A stretch of 64,000 nucleotides of DNA from Streptomyces varsoviensis (GTDB lineage Bacteria; Actinomycetota; Actinomycetes; Streptomycetales; Streptomycetaceae): the NCBI RefSeq assembly GCF_000718635.1, contig NZ_JOBF01000006.1, positions 1-64,000 on the forward strand. The letters are read 5' to 3'. Below, piece after piece: positions 52,510 through 62,612 of this stretch. A model generated the notes under the pieces. That model made no database searches and was not told where the DNA came from. It saw only the letters and a program-made list of their open reading frames with translations. Every line of letters starts with the position of its first letter. Positions within the stretch are counted from its first letter, which is position 1. The position numbers and the translations under genes are program-made.

Positions 52510-52902
52510 TTCGCCTTCGGGAGCCGTGGCGCTTCCCGGGCGGCGGTGGGTGGCGGCTTTGTGCCGGGCCCGTGGTGATCGGATTACTTGGCGGCTGCTC
52601 GGCGGTGCGGTAGGCACGGGCCGGTGAATTGGCGCGCCGTGATCGGACCGTATCGGGTCCGTGTCGAGTCCGTTTCGGATAGGTGGTCCGTCGGGTCCAC
52701 TGGGCGCGTTTGGCCGTATCCGGTGGGTCGTATCCGGCGGTGCGTATCCGACAGGGCCGTATCCGGCCGCATCCGGCCGTCTTCGATCGGTCCTGATCGC
52801 GTTTGACCGCGTCCGTTCACGCCCGTGCGCAGGCAATTGGCTCCCTCTCGGTGACCCCGCATTACTCATGGTTACTTCGCTGCCGAGAAGGTGGATCCGC
52901 AT
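52510..52902 (+). promoter_or_regulatory. Long leader region of ABC-F gene
   Basis: About 390 bases between the leader peptide and the ABC-F start, with no other gene. The first 100 bases contain self-complementary stretches (near GGGAGCCGTGGCGCTTCCC). From about 52648 to 52790 the motif (G/C)GTATCCGGC is repeated every 13-15 bases. The length and the upstream peptide suit a ribosome-mediated attenuator, but a clear terminator stem with U-tract was not found. AAGGTGG before 52903 is the ribosome-binding site. The 52354-52482 stretch before it holds two CCCAGAGGCGG copies and no gene. Confidence 0.5.
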
Positions 52903-54630
52903 ATGCAGAACTCATATCGCTCACGCCCCGCTCCGACCGTCGAGAGCGCTCAGATTTTCCAGATCACCCTGACCGATGTCGTTCGGGCGCCCGCGCCCGG
53001 GCGGCCGGCCGTGCTGGACGGGGTGGGGGTGTCCGTCGCTCTGGGTGAGCGGATCGGGGTGATCGGGGAGAACGGGTCGGGGAAGTCGACGCTGCTGCGC
53101 ATGATCGCCGGGGTCGACGCGCCCGATGCCGGGCAGGTGCTCGTACAGGCCCCCGGCGGCCTCGGCTATCTGCCGCAGACGCCGGACATCCCGCTCGACG
53201 GCACCGTACAGAGCGCCGTCGACCACGCCCTTGCCGACCTGCGGCGGCTCGAAGCGCGGATGCGCGCCGTCGAGGACCGGCTCGGGCGCGGTCCCGACGA
53301 TCTCGATGCCGTGCTCCAGGAGTACGGCGCGCTCGTCGAGGCGTTCGAGGCCCGCGACGGGTACGCCGCCGACGCCCGGGTGGAGGCGGCCCTGCACGGG
53401 CTCGGGCTCGGCGACATCGGCCGGGAGCGGGTGCTCGGCAGCCTCTCCGGCGGCGAGCTGTCCCGGCTGGGGCTCGCCTGCCTGCTCGCCGCGTCCCCGC
53501 AGGTCCTGCTGTTGGACGAGCCCACGAACCATCTCGACCGGGCGGGGCTGGAGTGGCTGGAGGAACGGCTGCGCCAGCACCGCGGCAGCGTGCTGGTCGT
53601 CTCCCACGACCGGGTCTTCCTGGAACGCGTCGCCACCGCCCTGTGGGAGGTCGACGCCGAACGGCGCACCGTTACCCGGCACGGCAGCGGCTACGCCGGG
53701 TTCCTGCGCGAGAAGGCGGCCGCCCGGCACCGCTGGGAGCAGGAGCACCAGGACTGGCTCGCCGAAGTGGACCGGCAGCGCGCCCTGGCCCGTACCGCCG
53801 CCGACGTCCTGGCGTCCGGGCCGCGCCGGGACGCGGAACGGTCCTCCCAGCGCCACCAGCGCAACGTGGAGAAGCAGATATCCGCCCGGGTGCGCAACGC
53901 CAAGGAGCGGCTGCGGCGACTGACGGAATCCCCCGTTCCGCCGCCCCCGGCGCCGATGCGCTTCACCGCGCGCCCCGCGGGCGGGACCGCCACCAGCGGC
54001 CGCGGCCCCCTGGCCGACCTGGCCCACGTCCGCGTCGGCGACCGGCTCGACATCGAATCCTTCGAGGTCAGGCCGGGCGAACGGATACTCGTCAGCGGGC
54101 CGAATGGAGCCGGCAAGAGCACCCTGCTCCGCGTCCTCGCAGGCGCCGAGGAACCCGACCACGGCCACGTCACCCGCGCCCGCAGAACCGGCTGGCTCCC
54201 GCAGGAAAGCGCCGGCGAGATCACCGACCCGCGCGCCACCCTGCTCGCCGCCTACGCCGAGCCCCTGCCCGACGCACCCGGCGCGCCCCTGCCCGGCACG
54301 TCCCTCCCCGGCGCGCCCGAGGAGCACCGCGAGGCGCTGCTCGGACTCGGCCTCTTCCGCCCGCACGACCTGCTCACGCCGGTGGGCGCCCTCTCCGTCG
54401 GCCAACTGCGCCGGCTGTCCCTGGCCCGCCTGCTACGCCGCCCGGTCGACCTCCTGCTTCTCGACGAGCCGACCAACCATCTCTCCCCCGCCCTGGTCGA
54501 GGACCTGGAGGAGGCCCTGACCCACTACCGGGGCGCGCTGGTCACCGTCTCCCACGACCGCATGCTCACCCGGCGCTTCGAGGGCCGACGCGTCGAGCTG
54601 GCCGCCGGGCGCCTGCGCCCCCAGAGCTAG
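52903..54630 (+). CDS. ABC-F ribosomal protection ATPase (antibiotic-resistance type)
   Basis: The 575-residue soluble protein has two ABC domains and no membrane part. First domain: Walker A GENGSGKS (about 55-62), signature LSGGELSRLG (about 181-190), Walker B LLLDEPTNHLD. Inter-domain linker (about 265-345) is basic and helical (RHQRNVEKQISARVRNAKER), as in resistance ABC-F proteins that reach the peptidyl-transferase centre. Second domain: Walker A GPNGAGKS (about 398-405), signature LSVGQLRRLS, LLLDEPTNHLSP. A Pro/Ala/Gly insertion (about 460-475) is a minisatellite. Start ATG at 52903 after AAGGTGG; GTG at 52891 is an alternative. The leader peptide suggests induction by a ribosome-targeting drug such as a macrolide. 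Confidence 0.94.
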   Translation: MQNSYRSRPAPTVESAQIFQITLTDVVRAPAPGRPAVLDGVGVSVALGERIGVIGENGSGKSTLLRMIAGVDAPDAGQVLVQAPGGLGYLPQTPDIPLDGTVQSAVDHALADLRRLEARMRAVEDRLGRGPDDLDAVLQEYGALVEAFEARDGYAADARVEAALHGLGLGDIGRERVLGSLSGGELSRLGLACLLAASPQVLLLDEPTNHLDRAGLEWLEERLRQHRGSVLVVSHDRVFLERVATALWEVDAERRTVTRHGSGYAGFLREKAAARHRWEQEHQDWLAEVDRQRALARTAADVLASGPRRDAERSSQRHQRNVEKQISARVRNAKERLRRLTESPVPPPPAPMRFTARPAGGTATSGRGPLADLAHVRVGDRLDIESFEVRPGERILVSGPNGAGKSTLLRVLAGAEEPDHGHVTRARRTGWLPQESAGEITDPRATLLAAYAEPLPDAPGAPLPGTSLPGAPEEHREALLGLGLFRPHDLLTPVGALSVGQLRRLSLARLLRRPVDLLLLDEPTNHLSPALVEDLEEALTHYRGALVTVSHDRMLTRRFEGRRVELAAGRLRPQS

Positions 54631-54688
54631 CCCGTACGGCCAGGAGGGACCCGGCCGCCCCCACGCCCTCAAGGGGCGGTCAGGCCCC

Positions 54689-55357
54689 TCAGTCGCCCAG
54701 CGCCAGCTTCACGCCGAATCCCACGATCACCGTGCCCGTCACCCGGTCCAGTACCCGCCGCGCCACCGGCTTCCGCAGCCAGCCGCGCAGCGCCCGCGCG
54801 AAGGCGACGAGCACCGTCGACCAGAGCAGGCCCAGCACCACGTGGACGCTGGTGAGCAGCAGCCCCGTGGCGAGGTGCGGCGCGGTCGCCGGGATGAACT
54901 GCGGCAGGACGGCGACGTAGAACACGCCGACCTTGGGGTTCAGCGCGTTCGTCAGCAGTCCGCGCCGCCAGCCGCCGAGCAGGCTGTCGGACGGGCCGCC
55001 GCCGAGCGCCGCCGGCCCCGCCCCGGCCTCCTGCCGCTCAGTGCCGCCCTCGCCGCCGCCGTCGCCGCGCCAGGTGTGCCAGAGCATCCGGCCGCCCATC
55101 CACAGCAGGTACGCCGCCCCCGCCCAGCGCAGCGTCTGGTACGCGACCTGGGAGGCGGCCAGCAGCGCCGTGACGCCCAGGGACGTCAGGGCGCCCCACA
55201 GGAGCGTGCCGCTCTGGATGCCCAGCACGACGCCCCAGGCCCGGCGCCGCTCGCCCAGGGCGGCCGTCCGCAGCACGAGGGCGGTGTCGAGCCCGGGGGT
55301 GAGCGTGAGCAGCCCGACGACCAGGGCGAAGGACCAGAGCGCGGTGGTGATGGCCAT
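54689..55357 (-). CDS. LysE-family translocator
   Basis: The 222-residue membrane exporter has about six helices. It has the family start (LLTLTPGLDTALVLRTAALG, with the conserved TPG) and LTNALNPKVGVFYVAVLPQF in the middle. A Gly/Glu-rich cytoplasmic loop (GDGGGEGGTERQEAGAG) separates the halves. Exports amino acids or derivatives; substrate unknown. Convergent with ABC-F, 58 bases apart. Confidence 0.92.
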   Translation of the reverse strand: MAITTALWSFALVVGLLTLTPGLDTALVLRTAALGERRRAWGVVLGIQSGTLLWGALTSLGVTALLAASQVAYQTLRWAGAAYLLWMGGRMLWHTWRGDGGGEGGTERQEAGAGPAALGGGPSDSLLGGWRRGLLTNALNPKVGVFYVAVLPQFIPATAPHLATGLLLTSVHVVLGLLWSTVLVAFARALRGWLRKPVARRVLDRVTGTVIVGFGVKLALGD

Positions 55358-55561
55358 GCGGCCGACCCTACGCACCCGCTCCCCCGGCGGCGCGATCACC
55401 CCCGAACCGCTCCGGACGACGTTGCGGCCGCGACCCGGCGCCCAGGGGATCGACCGAGCAGCGCCCCCACCGCCCGGCCCCGCACGCGTGGGGCCGACCC
55501 CGGTCCGTAAACGAAAATGGGTGAACGGAAGAAGGCATCCCCGGTCCGTCAACGAAAAAGC

Positions 55562-55594
55562 CGGCCCCGGACCGTCACATACGGTCCGGGGCCG
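55562..55594 (-). terminator. Terminator of clpC
   Basis: Perfect 14-bp stem (CGGCCCCGGACCGT 55562-55575, complement 55581-55594) with loop CACAT. On the minus strand it is followed by GCTTTTTCG, a T-run, 33 bases after the clpC stop. Confidence 0.92.
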
Positions 55595-55626
55595 ACCCCT
55601 CGCACATCGCCGTCAGGCGTTGCGCA

Positions 55627-58152
<2,526 letters not shown>

Positions 58153-58219
58153 CGTTAATCGCTCCTCAGAGCGGTCAGGCAGATCGGGGACGGTCCCCTC
58201 CCTGTCCTTCCGCATGCTA

Positions 58220-58236
58220 GTCCCGTAGGACGGGAC
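58220..58236 (-). promoter_or_regulatory. Inverted repeat in the clpC promoter
   Basis: GTCCCGT-AGG-ACGGGAC (58220-58236) lies directly upstream, on the minus strand, of TAGCAT (58214-58219), a plausible -10. A partial ClgR-like GTTCGCC-AAATT-GGT lies further upstream (near 58288-58302). The 58153-58604 gap holds no gene. Confidence 0.5.
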
Positions 58237-58604
58237 AGCTCATTCCAACTGCCGACATCCGTCCGGATCACCCCCACCGCAGCGGGGAAACCAATTTGGC
58301 GAACAGCCGACATCTGCTCCAACCCGATGGTGCGAGACGATGTTCCCGCAGGCCAGGCATATACGCCCGTCACCAGTACGCCGATGGCGAACGCCGAGCC
58401 TCCTGACACGCGGACCGCCCCTCTCCACTAGGGATGTCTTACCCGTCAGCACTGACAGTCCATGCCGCGCGGGCGGATTCCATCCGCTACGGGCGAACAC
58501 CCGCGCGCCCCCTCGAAGCCTCCGAACCCCCCTTGCCGATCACGGTTCGCTTCGGGGTATGGACCGAGCGTAACCTCTGTCGGTTCGCGCCAGTTGCAGC
58601 AGAC

Positions 58605-59216
58605 ATGACTCCCGCCGCCCCCGTGCCCCGCCCCCGGGCGCCGCTCGACGCCGTTCGGCGGTGGTACGAGCGCGAGCTGGGCTGGCCCGCCGCCGGCGGC
58701 ACGGCCGGGGAGCCCGTACAGCTTCTCACCGGGGTGCGGTTCGACGTGCTGGAGCTGCCCTCGGACGCCGGGTTCGCGGTGCTGCGGCGGGTGGCGCGGA
58801 CCGGTCCGGTCGCGTACGACCCTGCCGCGGGCGCCGTGCGGCTGCTGGTCGCCGCGGGCAGCGCGGACGAGCTGCCGGGGCTGCTCGACTGGCTGGAGTG
58901 GGGCGGCATCGCCCTCGATCTCACCGCGCTCGGAGCGGGCGGCCGGATCGCCGCGCCGACGCCGGACGCGGTCGCCGGTTCGCGGGAGGCCGTGCGGGTC
59001 GGCTCGCGGGAGACCGTGTGGGTACGGCCTCCCGAACCGGGGTGCGAGGTCGAGCCGACGCTGCCGGTCACCGGCCTCGGGGGCGGTGGGGGCGCCCCCG
59101 ATCTCGTACGGCTCGTGGGCGCGGCGGCCACGGAGTGCCACCGGGCCCGGTTGCTGCGCGCCTCGCGGGCTCGCAGCGGTCGGCCCTCGGGGGTTCAGCC
59201 GTTGGCCTTCTCGTAA
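58605..59216 (+). CDS. SCO3374-family protein
   Basis: The 203-residue protein belongs, by sequence and by its place between clpC and lsr2, to the Streptomyces SCO3374 family of unknown function. It begins PRPRAPLDAVRRWYERELGW and has LLTGVRFDVLELPSDAGFAV, which resembles part of bifunctional primase/polymerase N-termini, then LLVAAGSADELPGLLDWLEWGG. A GSREAVRVGSRETV repeat follows. The ATG at 58605 has no clear ribosome-binding site; longer frames give non-protein-like sequence. Its 3' end overlaps the convergent lsr2 by 22 bases. Confidence 0.85.
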   Translation: MTPAAPVPRPRAPLDAVRRWYERELGWPAAGGTAGEPVQLLTGVRFDVLELPSDAGFAVLRRVARTGPVAYDPAAGAVRLLVAAGSADELPGLLDWLEWGGIALDLTALGAGGRIAAPTPDAVAGSREAVRVGSRETVWVRPPEPGCEVEPTLPVTGLGGGGGAPDLVRLVGAAATECHRARLLRASRARSGRPSGVQPLAFS

Positions 59217-59530
59217 GCCTCACGCACCGTCGCGGGCACGCGGCCGCGGTCGTTCACCTCAAAGCCGTTCGCCTTCGCCCACGCGCGGATCTTCGCGGTG
59301 TCCTGGCTGCTGCCCGCGCCGGCGCGGGCCTTGCCGCGGCTGGCCGCGGCGCGACCGCCGGTGCGACGGCCACTCTTCGTGTACGGCTCAAGGAGGCCAC
59401 GCAGCTTGTCGGCGTTGGCCGTGGTGAGGTCGATCTCGTAGGTCTTGCCGTCCAGCGCGAACGTGACGGTCTCGTCGGCCTCGCCACCGTCGAGGTCATC
59501 GACAAGAAGGACCTGAACCTTCTGTGCCAC
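59195..59530 (-). CDS. lsr2: Nucleoid-associated protein Lsr2
   Basis: Xenogeneic silencer that binds AT-rich DNA and bridges it. The 111-residue product has the N-terminal dimerisation domain (VQVLLVDDLDGGEADETVTF, YEIDLTTANADKLRGLLEPY), a basic linker (SGRRTGGRAAASRGKARAG) and the C-terminal DNA-binding domain with the AT-hook-like RGR (IRAWAKANGFEVNDRGRVP). Start GTG at 59530 after AAAGGAA. Its own upstream region is relatively AT-rich. Confidence 0.97.
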   Translation of the reverse strand: MAQKVQVLLVDDLDGGEADETVTFALDGKTYEIDLTTANADKLRGLLEPYTKSGRRTGGRAAASRGKARAGAGSSQDTAKIRAWAKANGFEVNDRGRVPATVREAYEKANG

Positions 59531-59739
59531 GGGGGATTCCTTTCACAGAAAAGGGGGTCTGGGGTCCACGGCGATAGCAGCGCATGTCGCTGCCCCAGTA
59601 ATTACACTACGAGGGAATAGCAAACCGCCTTTCCCGGAAAAACACAAACCCCCGGGGAAGGTTCGCCTCGGCTTCCGCGTGGGAACCACGCGTTCCAGAG
59701 CCATGTGATAGGGGCGCGATTCGGACATAGGGCCCGCGA

Positions 59740-60414
59740 TCACAGATGCAGAAGCATCCGGCTGTTGCCAAGGGTGTTCGGCTTCACCCGTTCGAGACCT
59801 AGGAACTCGGCAACGCCCTCGTCATAGGAACGCAGCAGCTCACTGTAGACATCACCATCGACCGGTGTCTCGCCGATCTCCACGAAGCCGTGCTTGGCGA
59901 AGAAGTCGACTTCGAAGGTGAGGCAGAAAATTCGGCGCACCCCCAGCCACCGAGCCGTCTCCAACAGCTTGTCCAGAACCAGATGACCGACGCCGAGCCC
60001 CTTGACGCTCTTGTCGACGGCGAGAGTACGCACCTCGGCCAGGTCTTCCCACATCACATGGAGCGCGCCGCAGCCGATGACCTCGGCGGGCGTCTCTTCG
60101 GCTCCAGTCGCTTCGCGGGCTTCGGCGACTTCGAGGGCTTCGCCGACATCGGCGACTTCGGCGACTCGGGCGACTTCGGCGGTCTCGGCTTCGATGGCCG
60201 TACGGGCTTCAGCGGCTTCGATGGCCGTAGTGGCTTCAGCGGCTTCGACGGCACGCTCGGCGACCCAGAACTCCTGGATGTCCTCGTAAAGCGTCACCAT
60301 GGCTTTGTCGAGGAGGATGCCGTCGGGTACGTACGAGTCGATGAGCCGGCGGAGCGCCGGTACATCGCTGGTCCTGGCCCGGCGGACGGTGACGACATTC
60401 GATAGTGCGGCCAT
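59740..60414 (-). CDS. Amino-acid N-acetyltransferase-like GNAT with acidic insertion
   Basis: The 224-residue protein has an N-terminal GNAT piece (VVTVRRARTSDVPALRRLID, DGILLDKAMVTLYEDIQEFW) and a C-terminal piece (CGALHVMWEDLAEVRTLAVD, KGLGVGHLVLDKLLETARWL, FCLTFEVDFFAKHGFVEIGE). These match the ArgA-type class of amino-acid N-acetyltransferases. Between them (about residues 53-112) lies an in-frame minisatellite encoding Ala/Glu/Val repeats (AEVARVAEVADVGEALEVAE). The acetyl-CoA loop is complete (VKGLGVGH). Function in arginine synthesis is possible but not proven. It is followed downstream (left) by a 0.2-kb gap before lsr2 and preceded, 9 bases upstream, by a BlaI-type gene on the same strand. 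Confidence 0.87.
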   Translation of the reverse strand: MAALSNVVTVRRARTSDVPALRRLIDSYVPDGILLDKAMVTLYEDIQEFWVAERAVEAAEATTAIEAAEARTAIEAETAEVARVAEVADVGEALEVAEAREATGAEETPAEVIGCGALHVMWEDLAEVRTLAVDKSVKGLGVGHLVLDKLLETARWLGVRRIFCLTFEVDFFAKHGFVEIGETPVDGDVYSELLRSYDEGVAEFLGLERVKPNTLGNSRMLLHL

Positions 60415-60423
60415 GGCCGGACG

Positions 60424-60816
60424 CTATCGCCCCGCCTCGTCGGAGCTGTCATCGGGCCTGAGTTGCACCACTCGCATCGCATCCCGCAGGGCGTCCCGCT
60501 CTTCGGCGGACATCATCCCGAAGAACGCCACCAGAGCGGCCGCCCGGTTGTCGCTGACGGACCACGCGTCGTTCATCAGTGCGGCCGAGTAGGCGGCTCG
60601 CGTGGAGACCGCGGCATATCTATAGGCGCGGCCTTCCACTTCCCGGCGTACCCAACCCTTCTGATACAGGTTGTCCATCACGGTTATGACTGTCGTGTAG
60701 GCGATGGAGCGTTCCCGCTGAAGGTCTTCCAGGACTTCTCGAACAGTGACGGGACGGTTCCACTCCCACACGCGCGTCATGACGGCGTCTTCCAGATCAC
60801 CCAGTCGTCGAGGCAC
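60424..60816 (-). CDS. BlaI/MecI/CopY-family repressor
   Basis: The 130-residue winged-helix repressor starts at GTG. Pattern: LGDLEDAVMTRVWEWNRPVT, VREVLEDLQRERSIAYTTVI and TVMDNLYQKGWVRREVEGRA (DNA-binding part), then a C-terminal helical dimerisation part (FFGMMSAEERDALRDAM). Usual partner is a BlaR1/MecR1-type M56 peptidase, and none is adjacent. The acetyltransferase follows after nine bases. TATTAT lies six bases before the GTG, so the mRNA is probably leaderless. Confidence 0.92.
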   Translation of the reverse strand: MPRRLGDLEDAVMTRVWEWNRPVTVREVLEDLQRERSIAYTTVITVMDNLYQKGWVRREVEGRAYRYAAVSTRAAYSAALMNDAWSVSDNRAAALVAFFGMMSAEERDALRDAMRVVQLRPDDSSDEAGR

Positions 60817-60822
60817 ACGCGA

Positions 60823-60843
60823 ATAATAGTGGGAGATGTCTCC
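60823..60843 (-). promoter_or_regulatory. Promoter and operator of the BlaI-type gene
   Basis: A -10-like TATTAT (60828-60823 on the minus strand) and an inverted repeat GGAGA-TG-TCTCC (60832-60843) overlap the promoter. Autorepression by the BlaI-type protein is likely. Confidence 0.55.
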
Positions 60844-60870
60844 AATGCCGGTTTATTTGAGCGACATAAA

Positions 60871-60913
60871 GAGGCGCGCGGGCCGCGATTTGTGATCGCG
60901 GCCCGCGCGCCTC
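60871..60913 (-). terminator. Strong terminator of the 59-aa membrane protein gene
   Basis: A perfect 19-bp stem (GAGGCGCGCGGGCCGCGAT, 60871-60889; complement 60895-60913) with loop TTGTG; on the minus strand it is followed by TTTATG. It is among the strongest hairpins in the window. Confidence 0.88.
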
Positions 60914-61052
60914 CGCGTAACGAGGCCGCTGCCTTACTGGTCCCATAGCGGGGCGGTGGCGGCGGACGACGGGCGCCTACGGGATGCCGGAAGAAACTCT
61001 GGGCAGAACCTTGGCGAGTCTCGAAGGGGCCTTGAACGAGCCTTGGGCGAAA

Positions 61053-61232
61053 TCAGGCCCCGGAACCCTTGGGCGTCTGCTGGGCGGATTCGACGCGGTT
61101 GAGCACGGCATCGACCGCGGCGTCTTCCTTGCTCTTGTTCGCGCCGCCCTGGCTTTTGACGATCGTCACGATCAGGGCGATGAAGGCCACCGCCATCACG
61201 AGGGGCGGGACCAGCGCGGAGACGTAGTCCAT
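61053..61232 (-). CDS. Small single-pass membrane protein, 59 aa
   Basis: ATG at 61232 follows GGAGG at nine bases. The product has one strong membrane helix (about residues 5-25, SALVPPLVMAVAFIALIVTI) and a charged cytoplasmic tail (VKSQGGANKSKEDAAVDAVL, NRVESAQQTPKGSGA). It resembles small conserved Streptomyces membrane proteins but I do not recognise a named family. A 19-bp-stem terminator follows 140 bases downstream. No operon partner. Confidence 0.8.
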   Translation of the reverse strand: MDYVSALVPPLVMAVAFIALIVTIVKSQGGANKSKEDAAVDAVLNRVESAQQTPKGSGA

Positions 61233-61414
61233 GGCCGTCGGCCTCCTTCTGCGGCTGCCGCCGCGATTGCTGCGCGAGACATCCAGATTAGCGACTCGCG
61301 CCCGGGGCGCTCGGGCCGGGTGGCGGAATCGGCGCGCGCCGCCCCGGCCCGCCCCCGTACGCCCGGCGCCTTACGACCGCGCGCGTTCGGCCGGTATCCG
61401 GCCGCGCGCTTCCG

Positions 61415-61610
61415 TCCGCGTCCGGCGGCGTGTGTTCGGTTCGCGTCCCCGGCGGCGCGTGTTGTTCGGTCCGTATCCGGCGGCGTGTGCTGTCCGGTCC
61501 GTATCCGGCGGCGCGTGTTGTTCGGTCCGTATCCGGCGGCGCGCGTTGTTCGCTCCGTCCCCGGCGGCGTGTGCTGTCCGGTCCGTATCCGGCGGCGTGT
61601 GCTGTCCGGT
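61415..61610. repeat. 28-bp tandem repeat, about seven copies
   Basis: Units of the form CCGTATCCGGCGGCG(T/C)GTG-TGTCCGGT begin at 61443 (diverged), 61471, 61499, 61527, 61555 and 61583, exactly 28 apart, with one diverged copy before. As 28 is not a multiple of three and units abut, this is neither coding nor CRISPR. It fills the 61233-61632 gap together with GC-rich sequence without genes. Confidence 0.92.
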
Positions 61611-61632
61611 TCGTACGGGCCTCCTCGCCCGT

Positions 61633-62424
61633 TCAGGCCGTACGGGCCTCCTCGCCCGGACGCGGCGCGGGGGCCGGCGCCGAATTCGGGGCCGTATTCG
61701 GGGCCGTTCCCGGAACGGGGCCCGGAGAGGATTTCGGGGCCGTCGGCGGGCCGGGGCGGTGGCGGCGCGGCGGGAAGACCTCGGCCGGGGTGGGCGCGGG
61801 CCGTTTGGGCTGCGGCGCGCCGGGCTTCGCGGGAGCGGCGGGCCGGGGCGCCGGGCGGGGCGCGGGGCGCGGCTCGCCCCCGCCGGCCCCGTGGGCGGGC
61901 CGCGCGCCGCGCCCGCCGGGCAGGGCGAGGAGCTGCGCCCGCCGCGAGTTCGGCAGCAGGGGCGGCACCGGCTCGGCGGGGCGCTCCGCGAGGCGGGCCC
62001 GTACGGAGCGCTCGGCGATGCGTTCGCAGCGGTGCAGCAGGGCGCGGCGGCGGTCGGCCTCGGCGTCGCCGGCCGGGGCGGCGCAGAGCGAGCGGAGGGC
62101 GGTGAGGTCGTCCGGGCGGGGCAGATAGCCGGCCGCCAGGGCGCCCTGGAGCTGTTCCAGGTAGCCGGGGGCGGAGCCGGGGAGGGCGGCGCGGTAGCGG
62201 GCGAGGTCGGCGAGGAGGAAGGCCCGCAGCCGGCCTCCCTCGCGGACCGCCTCGTCCACGGCCTCGGCGAGCCGGAGGCAGTCCTGGACCTCCTCGGCCC
62301 GCGCGGGGCCGATCGGGGCGGGGACGGGGTGGGGCTGGAGGGCGATGGCGAGGGCGCGGCGGAGCACACGCAGCTCGTCCGCGCTGAACGCCATTCCGCC
62401 GCGGGGTCCATAGGGCGTGGGCAT
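61633..62424 (-). CDS. Conserved-looking hypothetical protein with Pro-rich C-terminus
   Basis: The 263-residue product has a helical N-terminal domain (about 10-150: ADELRVLRRALAIALQPHPV, EEVQDCLRLAEAVDEAVREG, GYLEQLQGALAAGYLPRPDD, HRCERIAERSVRARLAERP) followed by a Pro/Ala/Arg-rich disordered tail. Family unknown to me; no membrane or signal segment. ATG at 62424; ATG at 62394 (MAFSADELRVL) is an alternative. The tail end is close to the 28-bp repeat field. Confidence 0.76.
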   Translation of the reverse strand: MPTPYGPRGGMAFSADELRVLRRALAIALQPHPVPAPIGPARAEEVQDCLRLAEAVDEAVREGGRLRAFLLADLARYRAALPGSAPGYLEQLQGALAAGYLPRPDDLTALRSLCAAPAGDAEADRRRALLHRCERIAERSVRARLAERPAEPVPPLLPNSRRAQLLALPGGRGARPAHGAGGGEPRPAPRPAPRPAAPAKPGAPQPKRPAPTPAEVFPPRRHRPGPPTAPKSSPGPVPGTAPNTAPNSAPAPAPRPGEEARTA

Positions 62425-62612
62425 GGAGCGACTTTAAGTGCTTACCGGACAAAAATGGTTTAGGAGGTATGAGTCCGGCGTGGTCGAATGTCGCGGCGCT
62501 GTGGAAGAGAGGGCAGGGGGTGGGCGGCAGGCAGCGGCCGTGGGGCCCTCTGCTGGGGCCGGGGGAGGTGCCCTTGATCGCCGGGCAGGCCGCGCGCCGC
62601 CGAGCCCGGCGG

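Noticed and set aside
61415..61610. Possible CRISPR array (28-bp regular repeats)
   Set aside because: Repeat units abut with no unique spacers and no cas genes are near; it is a simple tandem repeat.
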